Shown: positions 9,361 through 18,195 of the stretch, piece after piece
How positions within the stretch are numbered: position 1 is the first letter of the stretch
Layout of the letters: the number at the start of each line of letters is the position of its first letter
DNA from: Rufibacter hautae
GTDB lineage: Bacteria; Bacteroidota; Bacteroidia; Cytophagales; Hymenobacteraceae
DNA length: 64,000 bases
Reading direction: 5' to 3'
Assembly: GCF_008271695.1 (NCBI RefSeq)
Contig: NZ_VKKY01000002.1
Location: forward strand, 434,001-498,000
Translations under genes and position numbers: made by a program
Notes under the pieces: generated by a model
What the model was told of the DNA's origin: nothing
Seen by the model: the letters and a program-made list of their open reading frames with translations, nothing else
The model's database searches: none

Positions 9361-9680
9361 ATAAGTGATTTATAAGATCATCAGGGATAAATTTCAGGCT
9401 TGGGGTTTCAGATTACACTTACCACTAGCAATTCACTTATATAATTAAGATTCAAAATAATCACTTCATGCTATAGCTAACGCCGATGAGTTAAGGGATG
9501 GAACACAGGCTGGATACTTTGCCTGAGTTGTTTGAATTTAGCTTCTGTTTCTAAAAAGGGGTCATAAAACAGCTATCCGCAAATATTCTGATCTTGGTGG
9601 TTTGCGGCAGAAGGCTGCAGAACTTACTTTGCGGAGGACTTGTTCTCACCCACGGCAAAATGCCTAACTCACGAGACCTC
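9361..9680. other. Intergenic region before the DUF2461 gene
   Basis: About 320 bases. I see no gene or RNA structure here. An in-frame extension of the next gene upstream (from 9594) has no family resemblance. Confidence 0.4.
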
Positions 9681-10379
9681 ATGAAAAAGCACTTAGAACC
9701 TTCTACTTTAGATTTCATCCGCGATCTGCGCCTGAATAACCAACGCGAATGGTTTGAGCAAAACCGTAGCCGCTACGAGGCCGCCCGCCAGGACTTCATT
9801 ACTTTCCTGAAAACCTTGCTGCAGGGAGCCGCCCAGTTTGAGCCCGCCCTGGAAGGGCAGGAGCCAAAAGACCTTATGTTCCGGATTTACCGCGACGTGC
9901 GCTTTTCCAACGATAAGCGTCCCTACAAAGACCATATCTGCGCCTACATGGCCGAAGGCGGCCGCAAAACCATCAACCCAGGCTTTTACCTGCACATCAG
10001 CCCCAATGACGGCTCTTTCCTGGCAGGTGGCGTCTGGATGCCCCCGACTCCGGAACTGAAGGCCATTCGGCAGGAAATAGACTATAACTACGAGGAGCTG
10101 AAAGCCCTGCTCAACGACCCGGCATTCAAAAAGTACTATGCGGGTTTAGCCGGCGAGAAACTGAAAACCACCCCCAAAGGCTATGACAGCGACAATCCTG
10201 CCATTGACCTGCTGCGGCACAAAAGCTGGAACACCACCTACATGCTCACCGATGAAGTAGTCACCAGCGAGCGCCTGTATGATGAGGTGCTGGCAGCCAT
10301 GAAAGCAGTAAAACCGCTCAACGATTTCTTCCACCGGCCGATGAAGGAGCTGAAAGAATACAAAGCTGAGGAAGTTTAA
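9681..10379 (+). CDS. DUF2461 (TIGR02453) family protein
   Basis: This 232-residue protein belongs to the DUF2461/TIGR02453 family of unknown function, common in Bacteroidota. Typical features are STLDFIRDLRLNNQREWFEQN near residue 7, DLMFRIYRDVRFSNDKRPYK near 65, and the glycine-rich PGFYLHI...SFLAGGVW near 100. ATG 9681 is chosen because homologues usually start a few residues before the Leu-rich first helix. A second ATG at 9660 would add 7 residues. It appears to be a single-gene unit. A palindrome copy follows the stop. Confidence 0.85.
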   Translation: MKKHLEPSTLDFIRDLRLNNQREWFEQNRSRYEAARQDFITFLKTLLQGAAQFEPALEGQEPKDLMFRIYRDVRFSNDKRPYKDHICAYMAEGGRKTINPGFYLHISPNDGSFLAGGVWMPPTPELKAIRQEIDYNYEELKALLNDPAFKKYYAGLAGEKLKTTPKGYDSDNPAIDLLRHKSWNTTYMLTDEVVTSERLYDEVLAAMKAVKPLNDFFHRPMKELKEYKAEEV

Positions 10380-10383
10380 ACCA

Positions 10384-10418
10384 GTTTAGGAGCCGTTTTT
10401 GCCAAATGGTTTCTAAAC
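10384..10418. repeat. Dispersed palindrome (after DUF2461 gene)
   Basis: Arms GTTTAGGAGCCGTTTT and AAATGGTTTCTAAAC pair apart from a few positions. It begins 5 bases after the DUF2461 stop. Confidence 0.6.
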
Positions 10419-10562
10419 CGTTAGAAGGCTATATTCTTTTCCTAGCTTTAAATGATTGAATAAGAAGAAGCCCCATAGATACAGAGGAGGTGAATTGTGG
10501 AAGGATTTGTCTTTGGCTTGTTGAATATGTTAATTAAAGAGCGCATTTTATCCACTTACCTG

Positions 10563-11447
10563 ATGACCTTTAAACAAAGCCTCCTTACCATTTGCCTTGC
10601 TATGTTCGCCTTAGGTGCCGGTGCGCAGGGTATCCCAGATACCGATATCTATCTGGTCTCCCTTAAGAAGAGCAAAGAGACGGTGCAGGTAGGTACACCA
10701 GCCAACATTACCCAAAGGTCTGGCTATGACAACCAGCCAAGCTTTACCCCAGACGGCAAGTACGTTCTGTTCACCTCGCAACGCGATGGTCAGCAAACCA
10801 ATATTTACCAATACTCTTTGGCGGGGAAGAAGACCGTTCAGCTCACCAATACCCCGGAGGCGGAGTATTCCCCCTTGGTTACGCCAGACGGCAAAAGCTT
10901 TTCGGTGGTGCGCGGAAAGGAGCAGCACCTATGGCGTTTTCCGCTTACCCCCGGAACCGGTGAACCGACTTTGCTGATGGCCATGCCGCAGCTCATTGGC
11001 TACCATGTCTGGTACAACCAGGATTCGCTTTTTGTGGCCGCTTTCCCCGATAATCCGCCCATGGGCATGTACCTGGCCGTACCCAGCTCGAAACAAACCA
11101 TGAAACTAGAGGAATCCATCGGACGGAGCCTGCACAAGGTGCCTGGCAAACAGGCGGTAAGTTACCTGGTTCCTGTCTCAGATTCCGTGGCCGAGATCAA
11201 GCAGTTGCAGGTGAAAACCGGCGAACGCGAGAGTCTCATCCAGGCGCTGCCCGGCTCCCAAGATTATGCCTGGCTCCCGGATGGTGGTTTGCTCATGGCC
11301 CAGGGTGCTAAACTCTACCTGTACCGACCCGGCGCAGAGCGTCGCTGGAAAGAGGTGGCCGATTTCACCCGACAGGGCGTGAAGAACATCACCCGACTGG
11401 CGGTGAGTCCTAAGGGAAACTTTCTGTCCTTTGTAGCCAACCCCTAA
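10563..11447 (+). CDS. Exported TolB-like beta-propeller (PD40 repeat) protein
   Basis: This 294-residue protein starts with a signal peptide (KQSLLTICLAMFALGAGAQ, cleavage near residue 21), so it is exported. At least two PD40/WD40-like repeats follow, each with the core PDGKY or PDGKS: PSFTPDGKYVLFTSQRDG near residue 60 and SPLVTPDGKSFSVV near 105. A further blade near the end reads LAVSPKGNFLSFVA. Such propellers occur in TolB and in the N-terminal parts of S9 peptidases, but no peptidase domain is present. A role as a periplasmic scaffold or binding protein is possible. ATG 10563 is chosen to place the signal peptide at the N-terminus. Confidence 0.78.
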   Translation: MTFKQSLLTICLAMFALGAGAQGIPDTDIYLVSLKKSKETVQVGTPANITQRSGYDNQPSFTPDGKYVLFTSQRDGQQTNIYQYSLAGKKTVQLTNTPEAEYSPLVTPDGKSFSVVRGKEQHLWRFPLTPGTGEPTLLMAMPQLIGYHVWYNQDSLFVAAFPDNPPMGMYLAVPSSKQTMKLEESIGRSLHKVPGKQAVSYLVPVSDSVAEIKQLQVKTGERESLIQALPGSQDYAWLPDGGLLMAQGAKLYLYRPGAERRWKEVADFTRQGVKNITRLAVSPKGNFLSFVANP

Positions 11448-11465
11448 ATACCGCATTAAATGAAG

Positions 11466-11510
11466 AATCCGTTTCAAGCCTCTTTTATAAGAATGGGCCT
11501 GAAACGGATT
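11466..11510. repeat. Dispersed palindrome between convergent genes (probable two-way terminator)
   Basis: Outer arms AATCCGTTTCA (11466-11476) and TGAAACGGATT (11500-11510) pair perfectly. The inner part AGCC/GGGCC keeps the family core. It separates the propeller gene from the convergent amidohydrolase gene. Confidence 0.78.
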
Positions 11511-11532
11511 TTCGTTTAAAAGAAAACCTAAG

Positions 11533-12852
11533 TTAAGGCTGACGGAAGATCTGGCCGCCTTTCATGACCAGGTGGACTTTCCGGAGGGCAGACACGTCCT
11601 GCGTGGGATCACCACTTACAGAAATAAGGTCGGCAAGCAGGCCGGCTTTTACCATGCCCAGTTTTTGGTCCAGGTGAAAGCGTTTGGCGTTGCCCGAGGT
11701 AGCGGCGCGGAGCACGTCCAAGGTGGGCATGCCGTAATCCACCATCAGTTCCAACTCGCGGGCATTGTCACCGTGGGTGAAAACCCCCACATCGCCTCCT
11801 ACCACCATGGGCACTTTGGCGGCTAAAGCGGCTTTGAAGTTGGCGCGTTTCTGCGCAATGCGGGCCGGCTCAGGGTCTTGGCCTTTGCGCCAGCCGCCGT
11901 ATTGCAGAATGGCGTCGCCAGCGGCCAGGGTAGGGCAGAGGGCTACATCTTTTTTGGCCATCAGCTTGAAGACCTCGGCGGTGGCGTTGTCGCCGTGTTC
12001 AATGGTCTCTACCCCTGCTTCAATGGCCCGGCGCATCCCTTCCGGGGTGCTGGCGTGGGCCACTACCGGCCGGCCGGCGCTGGCGGCTACCTCCACAATC
12101 AGTTTCAGCTCGGCTAAGGTGAAGGTGGGCAGGGCCTCGCCATTGGCGCCCCAACGGTAATCGGCGTACACTTTCACAAGGTCAGCGCCTTTGCCCATCT
12201 GGTCGCGCACCACGCGGGTGATGTTGTCAATACCATCGGCAGCCTCGGCGCCCTGCGGCACCTCAAACGCCGGATCGAATCCTTTAGGCCCGTAGCTGCC
12301 GGTGGCAATCATGGCTTTGCCAGCCACCAGCATTCTTGGCCCGGGGATGATGCCTTGGTCAATGGCCTGTTTTAGACCTACATCGGCGTACTCTGCCCCT
12401 TCAGAACCTAAGTCCCTAACGGTGGTGAAACCCGCCAAAAGCGTATTGCGGGCGTGTACGGTAGCCCGTGCCACCCGCAGGGCATCGGCTTCCTTCAGGA
12501 CCTGATCGTTCCAAGAGGTCTCGTTATAGGGGTGTAGCAGCAGATGAGAATGGCCTTCAATCAAGCCTGGCAGCAGGGTTTGCCCCGGAAGGTCAATGGT
12601 GCGGGCGTTCAGCGGGGTGTTAACCGAAGAGGCTGGTCCGGCGGCTAGGATGCGCTCGCCCTGCACCACCACTACCCAGTTCTTCTGAATATCGCGTCCA
12701 TCGAAAACCTGGCTAGGCTTCAGCACAAACACCGAGTCTGTTTTAGGGTTGTTTTGGGCAAAAACGTTTGAAAACGCCAGGACCAGTACCACAAGGGCCA
12801 GAATCTGACAAATTCGATTTATGGGTGATGTTAGAGCTTGCTTATTGCACAT
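11533..12852 (-). CDS. Exported amidohydrolase (imidazolonepropionase/prolidase-like)
   Basis: This 439-residue metal-dependent hydrolase has a signal peptide (ICQILALVVLVLAFSNVFAQ). The amidohydrolase barrel shows the metal ligands HSHLLLH near residue 100, a conserved Lys in DLVKVYADY near 220, His in VVAHASTPEG near 255, IEHGDN near 275 and the metal Asp in VVGGDVGVFTHGDN near 345. The C-terminal GMVKAGLLADLISVSGDP completes the family pattern. Members hydrolyse dipeptides, cyclic amides or imidazolones. The start at 12852 overlaps the end of the PhzF gene by 11 bases, so the two form an operon with likely translational coupling. Confidence 0.9.
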   Translation of the reverse strand: MCNKQALTSPINRICQILALVVLVLAFSNVFAQNNPKTDSVFVLKPSQVFDGRDIQKNWVVVVQGERILAAGPASSVNTPLNARTIDLPGQTLLPGLIEGHSHLLLHPYNETSWNDQVLKEADALRVARATVHARNTLLAGFTTVRDLGSEGAEYADVGLKQAIDQGIIPGPRMLVAGKAMIATGSYGPKGFDPAFEVPQGAEAADGIDNITRVVRDQMGKGADLVKVYADYRWGANGEALPTFTLAELKLIVEVAASAGRPVVAHASTPEGMRRAIEAGVETIEHGDNATAEVFKLMAKKDVALCPTLAAGDAILQYGGWRKGQDPEPARIAQKRANFKAALAAKVPMVVGGDVGVFTHGDNARELELMVDYGMPTLDVLRAATSGNAKRFHLDQKLGMVKAGLLADLISVSGDPTQDVSALRKVHLVMKGGQIFRQP

Positions 12853-13771
12853 ACCATTCTCCTTTCGCGATGAGTTGTACCTGACCGCCAACGTTTAGTT
12901 CGTATTGGTTTTCACCCTGTACCTGGCCTTGCAGTTTGATGGTGGCGTTGCGGCCAATTTCGTACCCTTGCTCTACCAGAAGGTCCAGGCTTTCTTTCCC
13001 GAAATAGGGGTGTTTGAGCAGGTAGGCCAGCAGGCACCCGTTGGCGCTGCCGGTAGCGGCATCTTCAATAACCTGTCCATTCTCCAGCGCCAGCATGCGG
13101 GCGTTCAGTTGGCGGTCCGGAGAATAGGTCTCGGGGCAAAAGAAGTACAAGGCTACGGAAAGACCATCTGCACGCTGCGTTTTGTAGAGTCCGTGCTCCT
13201 GAAGGAAGGATTGAAGCTTATCGGGTTGCAACTGAAGCCGCTGCATATCGGATAGTCTCTGGAGCGGGATGATGAGGAACGGCAAGCCGGTGGAGACCTC
13301 CTGCACCGGAAAATGAGGATGTACTACCTCTATTGGAAGTTCCAGCAGGTCCGCGATGCTTTCCTTCGGTATCGGATTACTGAAGGTGGGGTTGATTTGC
13401 CGCATCATCAGGAAGTCTGGCTTATTTTCCTGATAGGAGAGGGACACGGGAATCTGGCCTACTTTCACGTTCAAACGAAGGTCCGGAACCGCTTTTTGCA
13501 AAATGAACTGTTGAATGACATAGGCCGTGCCCAAGGTTGGGTGCCCTGCGAAAGGCACTTCATATTCCACCGTGAAGATCCTGGTGTCAAACTCATCGGC
13601 TATAGGCTCATCAGATAAAATGAAGGAAGATTCCGCGAAACCAATCTCCTGGGCTATCGCCTGCATTTGGGCCGTGGTTAAGTTGCCAGCCTGAAGAAAC
13701 ACCGCCAACTGGTTTCCCTTGTAAGGTGCACTGGCGAAAACATCTACTATGTAGAAAGGTAACGTTTGCAT
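12842..13771 (-). CDS. PhzF-family isomerase/epimerase
   Basis: This 309-residue protein has the two-lobed diaminopimelate-epimerase-like fold of the PhzF family. The N-terminus FYIVDVFASAPYKGNQLAVF, the catalytic Glu in EIGFAESSFI near residue 45, and the second-lobe motifs VPFAGHPTLGTAYV near 75 and ATGSANGCLLAYLL near 235 are all present. PhzF itself isomerises a phenazine precursor, but most members have unknown substrates and no other phenazine gene is here. It is the first gene of a two-gene operon with the amidohydrolase, which suggests action on a related small molecule. Confidence 0.88.
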   Translation of the reverse strand: MQTLPFYIVDVFASAPYKGNQLAVFLQAGNLTTAQMQAIAQEIGFAESSFILSDEPIADEFDTRIFTVEYEVPFAGHPTLGTAYVIQQFILQKAVPDLRLNVKVGQIPVSLSYQENKPDFLMMRQINPTFSNPIPKESIADLLELPIEVVHPHFPVQEVSTGLPFLIIPLQRLSDMQRLQLQPDKLQSFLQEHGLYKTQRADGLSVALYFFCPETYSPDRQLNARMLALENGQVIEDAATGSANGCLLAYLLKHPYFGKESLDLLVEQGYEIGRNATIKLQGQVQGENQYELNVGGQVQLIAKGEWYVQ

Positions 13772-13870
13772 GGCCGGAAGTTAACTAGTATCTGGCGAAA
13801 GATTGACTTGACCAGTATCTGAACTACCAGGCAAGAGCGTTTTTTAGAAGTCTTTTTTAAAAGGAGGGGT

Positions 13871-13919
13871 AAAACAAAACCGGCGGCTGCTGTCCTTTCT
13901 AGAACAAGAGCCGCCGGTT
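13871..13919 (-). terminator. Rho-independent terminator of the DUF1206 gene
   Basis: Arms AACCGGCGGCT and AGCCGCCGGTT (11 bp, perfect) are followed on the minus strand by GTTTTGTTTT. It lies 18 bases after the DUF1206 stop. Confidence 0.85.
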
Positions 13920-13936
13920 GTCTAGGTTGCTGTAAG

Positions 13937-14761
13937 TTAGTCTACGGAGATATCACTGTATTTAGCCAGCACAAACATGAACACGCCGTAGCCAATTAAC
14001 CCCAAGGCCACAATGCCTAATAATACATTTCCGAAGGGGGAATCTTGTAAAAAAGAGAAGGCGCTTTGGGTACCACCTGCCTCCTGTGGATTCTGCAACC
14101 AGGCCGCTCTTATAAATAGAAAACCAATAATACCAAACACAATTCCCCGTGCGGTAAACCCGGCTTGACCTGCTTTTTTCAATACATCAAACCTGTCTCT
14201 AGGCAAACCTTTAACATCCTTCATAAAGGACGCCGTAGTTCCTTTTATTAGTTGACGTATTCCATTGCCAATGGTAATTAGGCCAATCAATAACACCAAC
14301 CATTTTCCGAAAGGCTGGTCCAAGAGACTTGACACTAAGTCCTTTTCTTTTGATCCTCCACTACCAGATCCACCGCCACTGCCTGATACCAATTTAAAGG
14401 CAGCAAATGCTAATGAGCCATAAATAAGCCCGCTAAAAGCGTAGGCCAATCTCTTGCCAATTCCTTTCGCGTCTGAACCTTTGTGCTCAGTGTCTTTGAT
14501 AGCTTGTAAAAATCTCCAGAGACTATAGCCCACTAACCCAACTGCCAATACAGACAGTAAAAAACCTCCGGCCGGAAAGTCTTTTACCTGAGACAAAGCA
14601 TCTGAACTAGAAGCCTTTTTACCTCCAATTCCGAAAGCAGCCATGGCTGTTAATGCTCCTACCAAAATGTAAATGAACCCTTTTGCAATATAGCCTGCCT
14701 TCGCAAAAGACTCAATCCAATGTTTTCTCTGCTGATTCATGTGTAAAGCTATTGGTTTCAT
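13937..14761 (-). CDS. DUF1206 multi-pass membrane protein
   Basis: This 274-residue inner-membrane protein has six predicted helices arranged as three two-helix DUF1206 repeats. Each repeat opens with a motif like GYIAKGFIYILVG (near residue 25), GKRLAYAFSGLIYG (near 105) and AGFTARGIVFGIIGF (near 205), and ends with GLVGYSLWRFLQA or GLIGYGVFMFV. A short Gly/Ser-rich loop (SGSGGGSGSGGS) separates repeats two and three. Function is unknown. A second ATG at 14740 is possible. The gene is alone, with its own terminator. A -7-like CAAATTTA complement lies at 14792-14799. Confidence 0.85.
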   Translation of the reverse strand: MKPIALHMNQQRKHWIESFAKAGYIAKGFIYILVGALTAMAAFGIGGKKASSSDALSQVKDFPAGGFLLSVLAVGLVGYSLWRFLQAIKDTEHKGSDAKGIGKRLAYAFSGLIYGSLAFAAFKLVSGSGGGSGSGGSKEKDLVSSLLDQPFGKWLVLLIGLITIGNGIRQLIKGTTASFMKDVKGLPRDRFDVLKKAGQAGFTARGIVFGIIGFLFIRAAWLQNPQEAGGTQSAFSFLQDSPFGNVLLGIVALGLIGYGVFMFVLAKYSDISVD

Positions 14762-16389
14762 ATATTCTTATTCTACTTAAGCTTTGAACTACAAATTTAT
14801 TCTCTAAAGATGAAAATTTAATAATGAACTAGTTTCCTGAAATCGTTTGATGTGCTATCGTTGCTAGCGATGTTTATCACTTTGAAGCTGTTGATGTGCT
14901 TACGAAAAGGCCTTTGGTTTGTTGAGCTGAATAAGTTTAGTTGGGTTTAGCAAAAGGGTAATTGTTTATATTACAAAAAATTTCCTAATCCAAAATTTTT
15001 AAGAATTTTGCCAAACGGGGAAATTGTCAAAAAAATTAGCAAAGCAGCTTGAAAGTGAGGTTGTGAGCCTAAACTAAATTAAAAAGTCGGAAGCTAAAGG
15101 TTAAAACGATGCTTAAAGCAGGGTGTGAAATGCCGTGATATAAACAACTGAGGATAAGACCAAGAACATTGTTGTGTTGTAGAATCTGTTAAAGTAGGCT
15201 AGAATCTGATAAGAGGCTCCCTTGAAAATGCTGAGGAATAGGTTCTATGCCCTAGGTTATGCTTCTACAACTCCCCAGGTTTCTGGTTGTAAGGCCATCA
15301 CTGAATAATATATTGTTTATACGTGAAATAACTTTGTAAGTTTATTTGTGGCCATTTTCAGTATAAGATCTTAATGTATTTACCTTTTATGTTTAATGTA
15401 TATCACCCTATAGCAATAACTTCTTGTAGAGGATAATTCAGACCAATTGAGTAGGAGTATTAATTAATATGGTTTAGGGTTTTAAATTTTGTGGAATAAT
15501 TTTTGAGTTTAATAAATGTGTTCGTGGTGATTATATTGCCTATTGTGTTATAATTATTAAGAATTTGATAAGTATAAATAATGCATGTTTTTGAAATATT
15601 AAGCTTTAAAATTTTATATAATAATTATCGCATATACCGTATTTTATTACTTAGGCATTTGTACTTTGAAGAAGCTTGACATATTTTGTATTTAGAATGT
15701 TTTGGCTATGTTAATATGGAGTTACCAGTTTTTTATTTTAAAAAGTTATACAGAATAGAATTAGTAAATCCAAGTAATTTAAATAAAAAAGTGTTTGACA
15801 TTATATTTAAAATTAAATATTTTTTATGTATTGATTTTTTTATTGTAACTATAGTTGTTTATTTGATATAAACTCATGCATGTTTTAATTAGTTAATAAG
15901 GTTGTATTATCAAATAATAAATTCAAGTAAGTTTGTCTTATGAAGTCTGTGTTAAATTGCAAGTGTCTGTGATGTTTAACTAAAGACTTTGTTTCTTCAT
16001 CATATGCTTTAAGATTATTCTGTTTTTTTTATTTTTAAGACATTCTTTGGGTTGATATTATAAATGTTCAAGCTTTATTATTACAAAGAGGTTAAGGTAT
16101 GGCTTTTTTTAATTTGTTTACCTTGTTAAAGTAAAGAGAGGCTTAATGGTGTATTATTCTATATATGGGGATTAACAAAAGTTTTTGTTTAATTTACTGT
16201 GAAATTAACCATGATATGTAAAATATAATTCAGGAGCCGACTTAGTAAGAATTCTTTCATATAGCTTGGACAAATGAGTCCTCCTGCAATGTACTTGGAA
16301 CAGGAAAGTTTTCATCTACCATATTGCTAAATTACGCTACAGAGTACGAGAGCCTTGGGCAAGAGCTTTCAAAAGATTTTTAAAACCAC
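14762..16389. other. AT-rich region without recognisable genes
   Basis: About 1.6 kb. From about 15,300 to 16,250 it is strongly AT-rich and unlike all neighbours. It has frequent stops in all frames. The longest plus frame (15686-15871, 61 codons, TTG start) is the size expected by chance at this composition. A near-palindrome CAAAATTTTT/AAGAATTTTG lies near 14,992. It ends at the tRNA-Leu promoter. No direct repeat of the tRNA 3' end was seen, so integration at the tRNA is not shown. Confidence 0.55.
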
Positions 16390-16420
16390 TTGCAGGTAAA
16401 AAAATGATGCAATACATTTG
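16390..16420 (+). promoter_or_regulatory. Bacteroidota-type promoter of tRNA-Leu
   Basis: TTG (16390-16392), 20 bases, then TACATTTG (16413-16420) match the -33/-7 pattern. The spacing is the same as at tRNA-Glu. Predicted initiation is near 16427, about 30 bases before the tRNA. Confidence 0.75.
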
Positions 16421-16456
16421 TACCACCAAATAAGGAAAAGACCTTGTTTGTGCTTT

Positions 16457-16539
16457 GCGCACGTGGTGAAACTGGTAGACACGCCATCTTGAGGGGGTGG
16501 TGCCCTACGGGTGTGGGAGTTCGAATCTCCCCGCGCGCA
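16457..16539 (+). tRNA. tRNA-Leu (anticodon GAG)
   Basis: A class II tRNA of 83 nt with a long variable arm. The anticodon stem CCATC/GGTGG holds the loop TTGAGGG, anticodon GAG. The T arm GGGAG-TTCGAAT-CTCCC is intact. The acceptor GCGCACG/CGCGCGC has one A-C mismatch at pair 5-68. CCA is not encoded. Confidence 0.95.
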
Positions 16540-16546
16540 CTGTAAA

Positions 16547-16588
16547 ACAGAAAAGCCCAATGGTTCTCCATTGGGCTTTTCTGTTTTT
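16547..16588 (+). terminator. Rho-independent terminator of tRNA-Leu
   Basis: A perfect 17-bp stem (ACAGAAAAGCCCAATGG and its complement) closes a TTCT loop and is followed by TTTTT. It starts 8 bases after the tRNA. Confidence 0.92.
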
Positions 16589-16630
16589 AGCTTGGTTTTT
16601 ATAAATCGGCCTTCAAGCGGAGGCAACGGT

Positions 16631-18193
16631 TTATGCGTGGTTTTGCCGGAAAGGGTTCCCAGGCTTTATTAAAAGCACTTTCTCGCGTTCTACCACCACC
16701 GAGCCCGGCGTGGCGCCTTTGGGCTTCCTAACGTACTTCTTTGGGGTGTATAGGACAGGGCAGAGGCTGTCGTTCTTCCGTTTGGAGTAGAAGGCTGCCA
16801 ATTGGGCTGCGGCTTCCAGTACAGGGGCTGGAAACGGTTTTCCGGGTTGGTTTTTGATGACTACGTGGGAACCAGGTACATCCTTAGCATGGAGCCAGAG
16901 ATCATCTTTGTGCGTGTGCTTCAGGGTGAGCTTGTCGTTGGCTTTGGCATTTCTACCTACGAGAATCTTGAAACCCATGGTCTCAAAAACATAGTAAGGC
17001 AGATCTACCTGATTTGCGACCTGAGCAGGAGTGTGCTGTTTCAGAAAATGACGCAGTTGCTGGGCTGTCTCCAAGCTTTCCAGTTCCTGTAGTTGGCTGG
17101 TGAGGCGTTCCACTTCCTCTTCTTTACGGGAGGCTCGTTCATCCAGTAGCTGCAGTTCAATTTTCTGGTTTTTGGCTTTCCGGTATAGGCGCTCAGCGGT
17201 TTTCTGGGGCGTTTCGGTGGCGTGTAGCTTTATGAGGCGGGTAGCATCCTGGTAGAAGTCATAAAGCTCTATCTCCTTGCTGCCGGCCGGAATGTTGGTG
17301 AGGTTGGCCATGATAACATCAGCCGTTTGGGCATAAGGAGTACCATGGTGCCACTGTTCCAGTTGTTCCTGTATCTGATACCATATTTTCTGCGCGCCTT
17401 CCAGGCGGCGGCTAATTAGCTTGTGCGTAGCCGCGTAATTCTTCTGAAAGTACTCCTGAGACCGGTATTGGGGAACAAACGCATTCAGCGCCGAGATAGG
17501 GTCAGCGAAGGTCTCCAAGATCTCACCCAAAGGAAGCAGTGAGAGGCGTAACTGTTTTTGGTGGGAAATTAGGTGATAGGAGGGATTCTCCAGCATCGCC
17601 ATCATTTCCTGCACCATTTCCCATTGTGCTTCGGCATCTAGCCCAGAATAGCCTTTTTCCTGCAGATAAAGCCAAGGAACATCACCTAGGGTGGGCAGCA
17701 TCTTTCTTAGGTTCTGGGGCGCCTGTAAAAATGCTTCTTTCTCCAGGTGCCAGTTCTGGTCCATTTGCCGGTAGTCCAGTTCCAAGTCTTTGGTGAGTTT
17801 CCGGTGGAAGAGCTCCACGGCCACGTCATTTTCAAACAGCACTACATTGGACCGGTTCCCGAATAATTTGAACAGCAGTACCAATTGGTTCGTGAACCGG
17901 ATGTAAAAGCTCCTCTCTTGCTGGTGGACACGGACTTCCAGAACCTCTTGCCCGAGTAAAATCGGGAAAAGGTCCACTGAGTTCTGCCGGGCCCGGTGAA
18001 AGGTGCTAGGGAACTGGAGGCTGGAGAAGGTGGAAGTCTGGATGGCTTTGATGTAAAATTCCCGCTCTCCTTGGAAGAAAGCCAGCATCAGCTCGTCTTT
18101 CTCTTGGCTGAAAGTTGCCTGTAAGGTATAGCCACGCAGTTCTGAGTCCAGTTTCTGGGCTAGTTTTCGTAAAAAGAAGTAATTCTGGTGCAC
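16631..18193 (-). CDS. rqcH: RqcH-type NFACT protein (ribosome quality control)
   Basis: This 520-residue protein belongs to the NFACT family (bacterial RqcH, eukaryotic NEMF/Rqc2). RqcH binds obstructed 50S subunits and recruits alanyl-tRNA to add C-terminal alanine tails. The NFACT-N domain covers about residues 1-190 (FYIRFTNQLVLLFKLFGNRSN near 100), a coiled-coil helical part about 260-395, and NFACT-R about 405-500 with the signature DDLWLHAKDVPGSHVVIK. It is slightly shorter than Firmicutes members, as in other Bacteroidota. It is third in a run with the PhnP-like hydrolase (2-base gap) and the small unknown upstream, so cotranscription is likely. Confidence 0.9.
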   Translation of the reverse strand: MHQNYFFLRKLAQKLDSELRGYTLQATFSQEKDELMLAFFQGEREFYIKAIQTSTFSSLQFPSTFHRARQNSVDLFPILLGQEVLEVRVHQQERSFYIRFTNQLVLLFKLFGNRSNVVLFENDVAVELFHRKLTKDLELDYRQMDQNWHLEKEAFLQAPQNLRKMLPTLGDVPWLYLQEKGYSGLDAEAQWEMVQEMMAMLENPSYHLISHQKQLRLSLLPLGEILETFADPISALNAFVPQYRSQEYFQKNYAATHKLISRRLEGAQKIWYQIQEQLEQWHHGTPYAQTADVIMANLTNIPAGSKEIELYDFYQDATRLIKLHATETPQKTAERLYRKAKNQKIELQLLDERASRKEEEVERLTSQLQELESLETAQQLRHFLKQHTPAQVANQVDLPYYVFETMGFKILVGRNAKANDKLTLKHTHKDDLWLHAKDVPGSHVVIKNQPGKPFPAPVLEAAAQLAAFYSKRKNDSLCPVLYTPKKYVRKPKGATPGSVVVEREKVLLIKPGNPFRQNHA

Positions 18194-18195
18194 GT

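Noticed and set aside
12842-13771. Phenazine biosynthesis gene
   Set aside because: PhzF-family proteins are widespread. No other phz gene is present.
15686-15871. 61-codon plus-strand frame in the AT-rich stretch
   Set aside because: TTG start, low-complexity Phe/Ile/Lys-rich translation and a length expected by chance at this composition. No family features.
14762-16539. Genomic island integrated at tRNA-Leu
   Set aside because: No integrase, no direct repeat of the tRNA 3' end, and the AT-rich part lies upstream of the tRNA.
16369-16626. Minus-strand frame with the translation RGDSNSHTRRAPPPQDG
   Set aside because: It is the antisense of tRNA-Leu and its terminator. This translation is a familiar artefact of tRNA-Leu genes.
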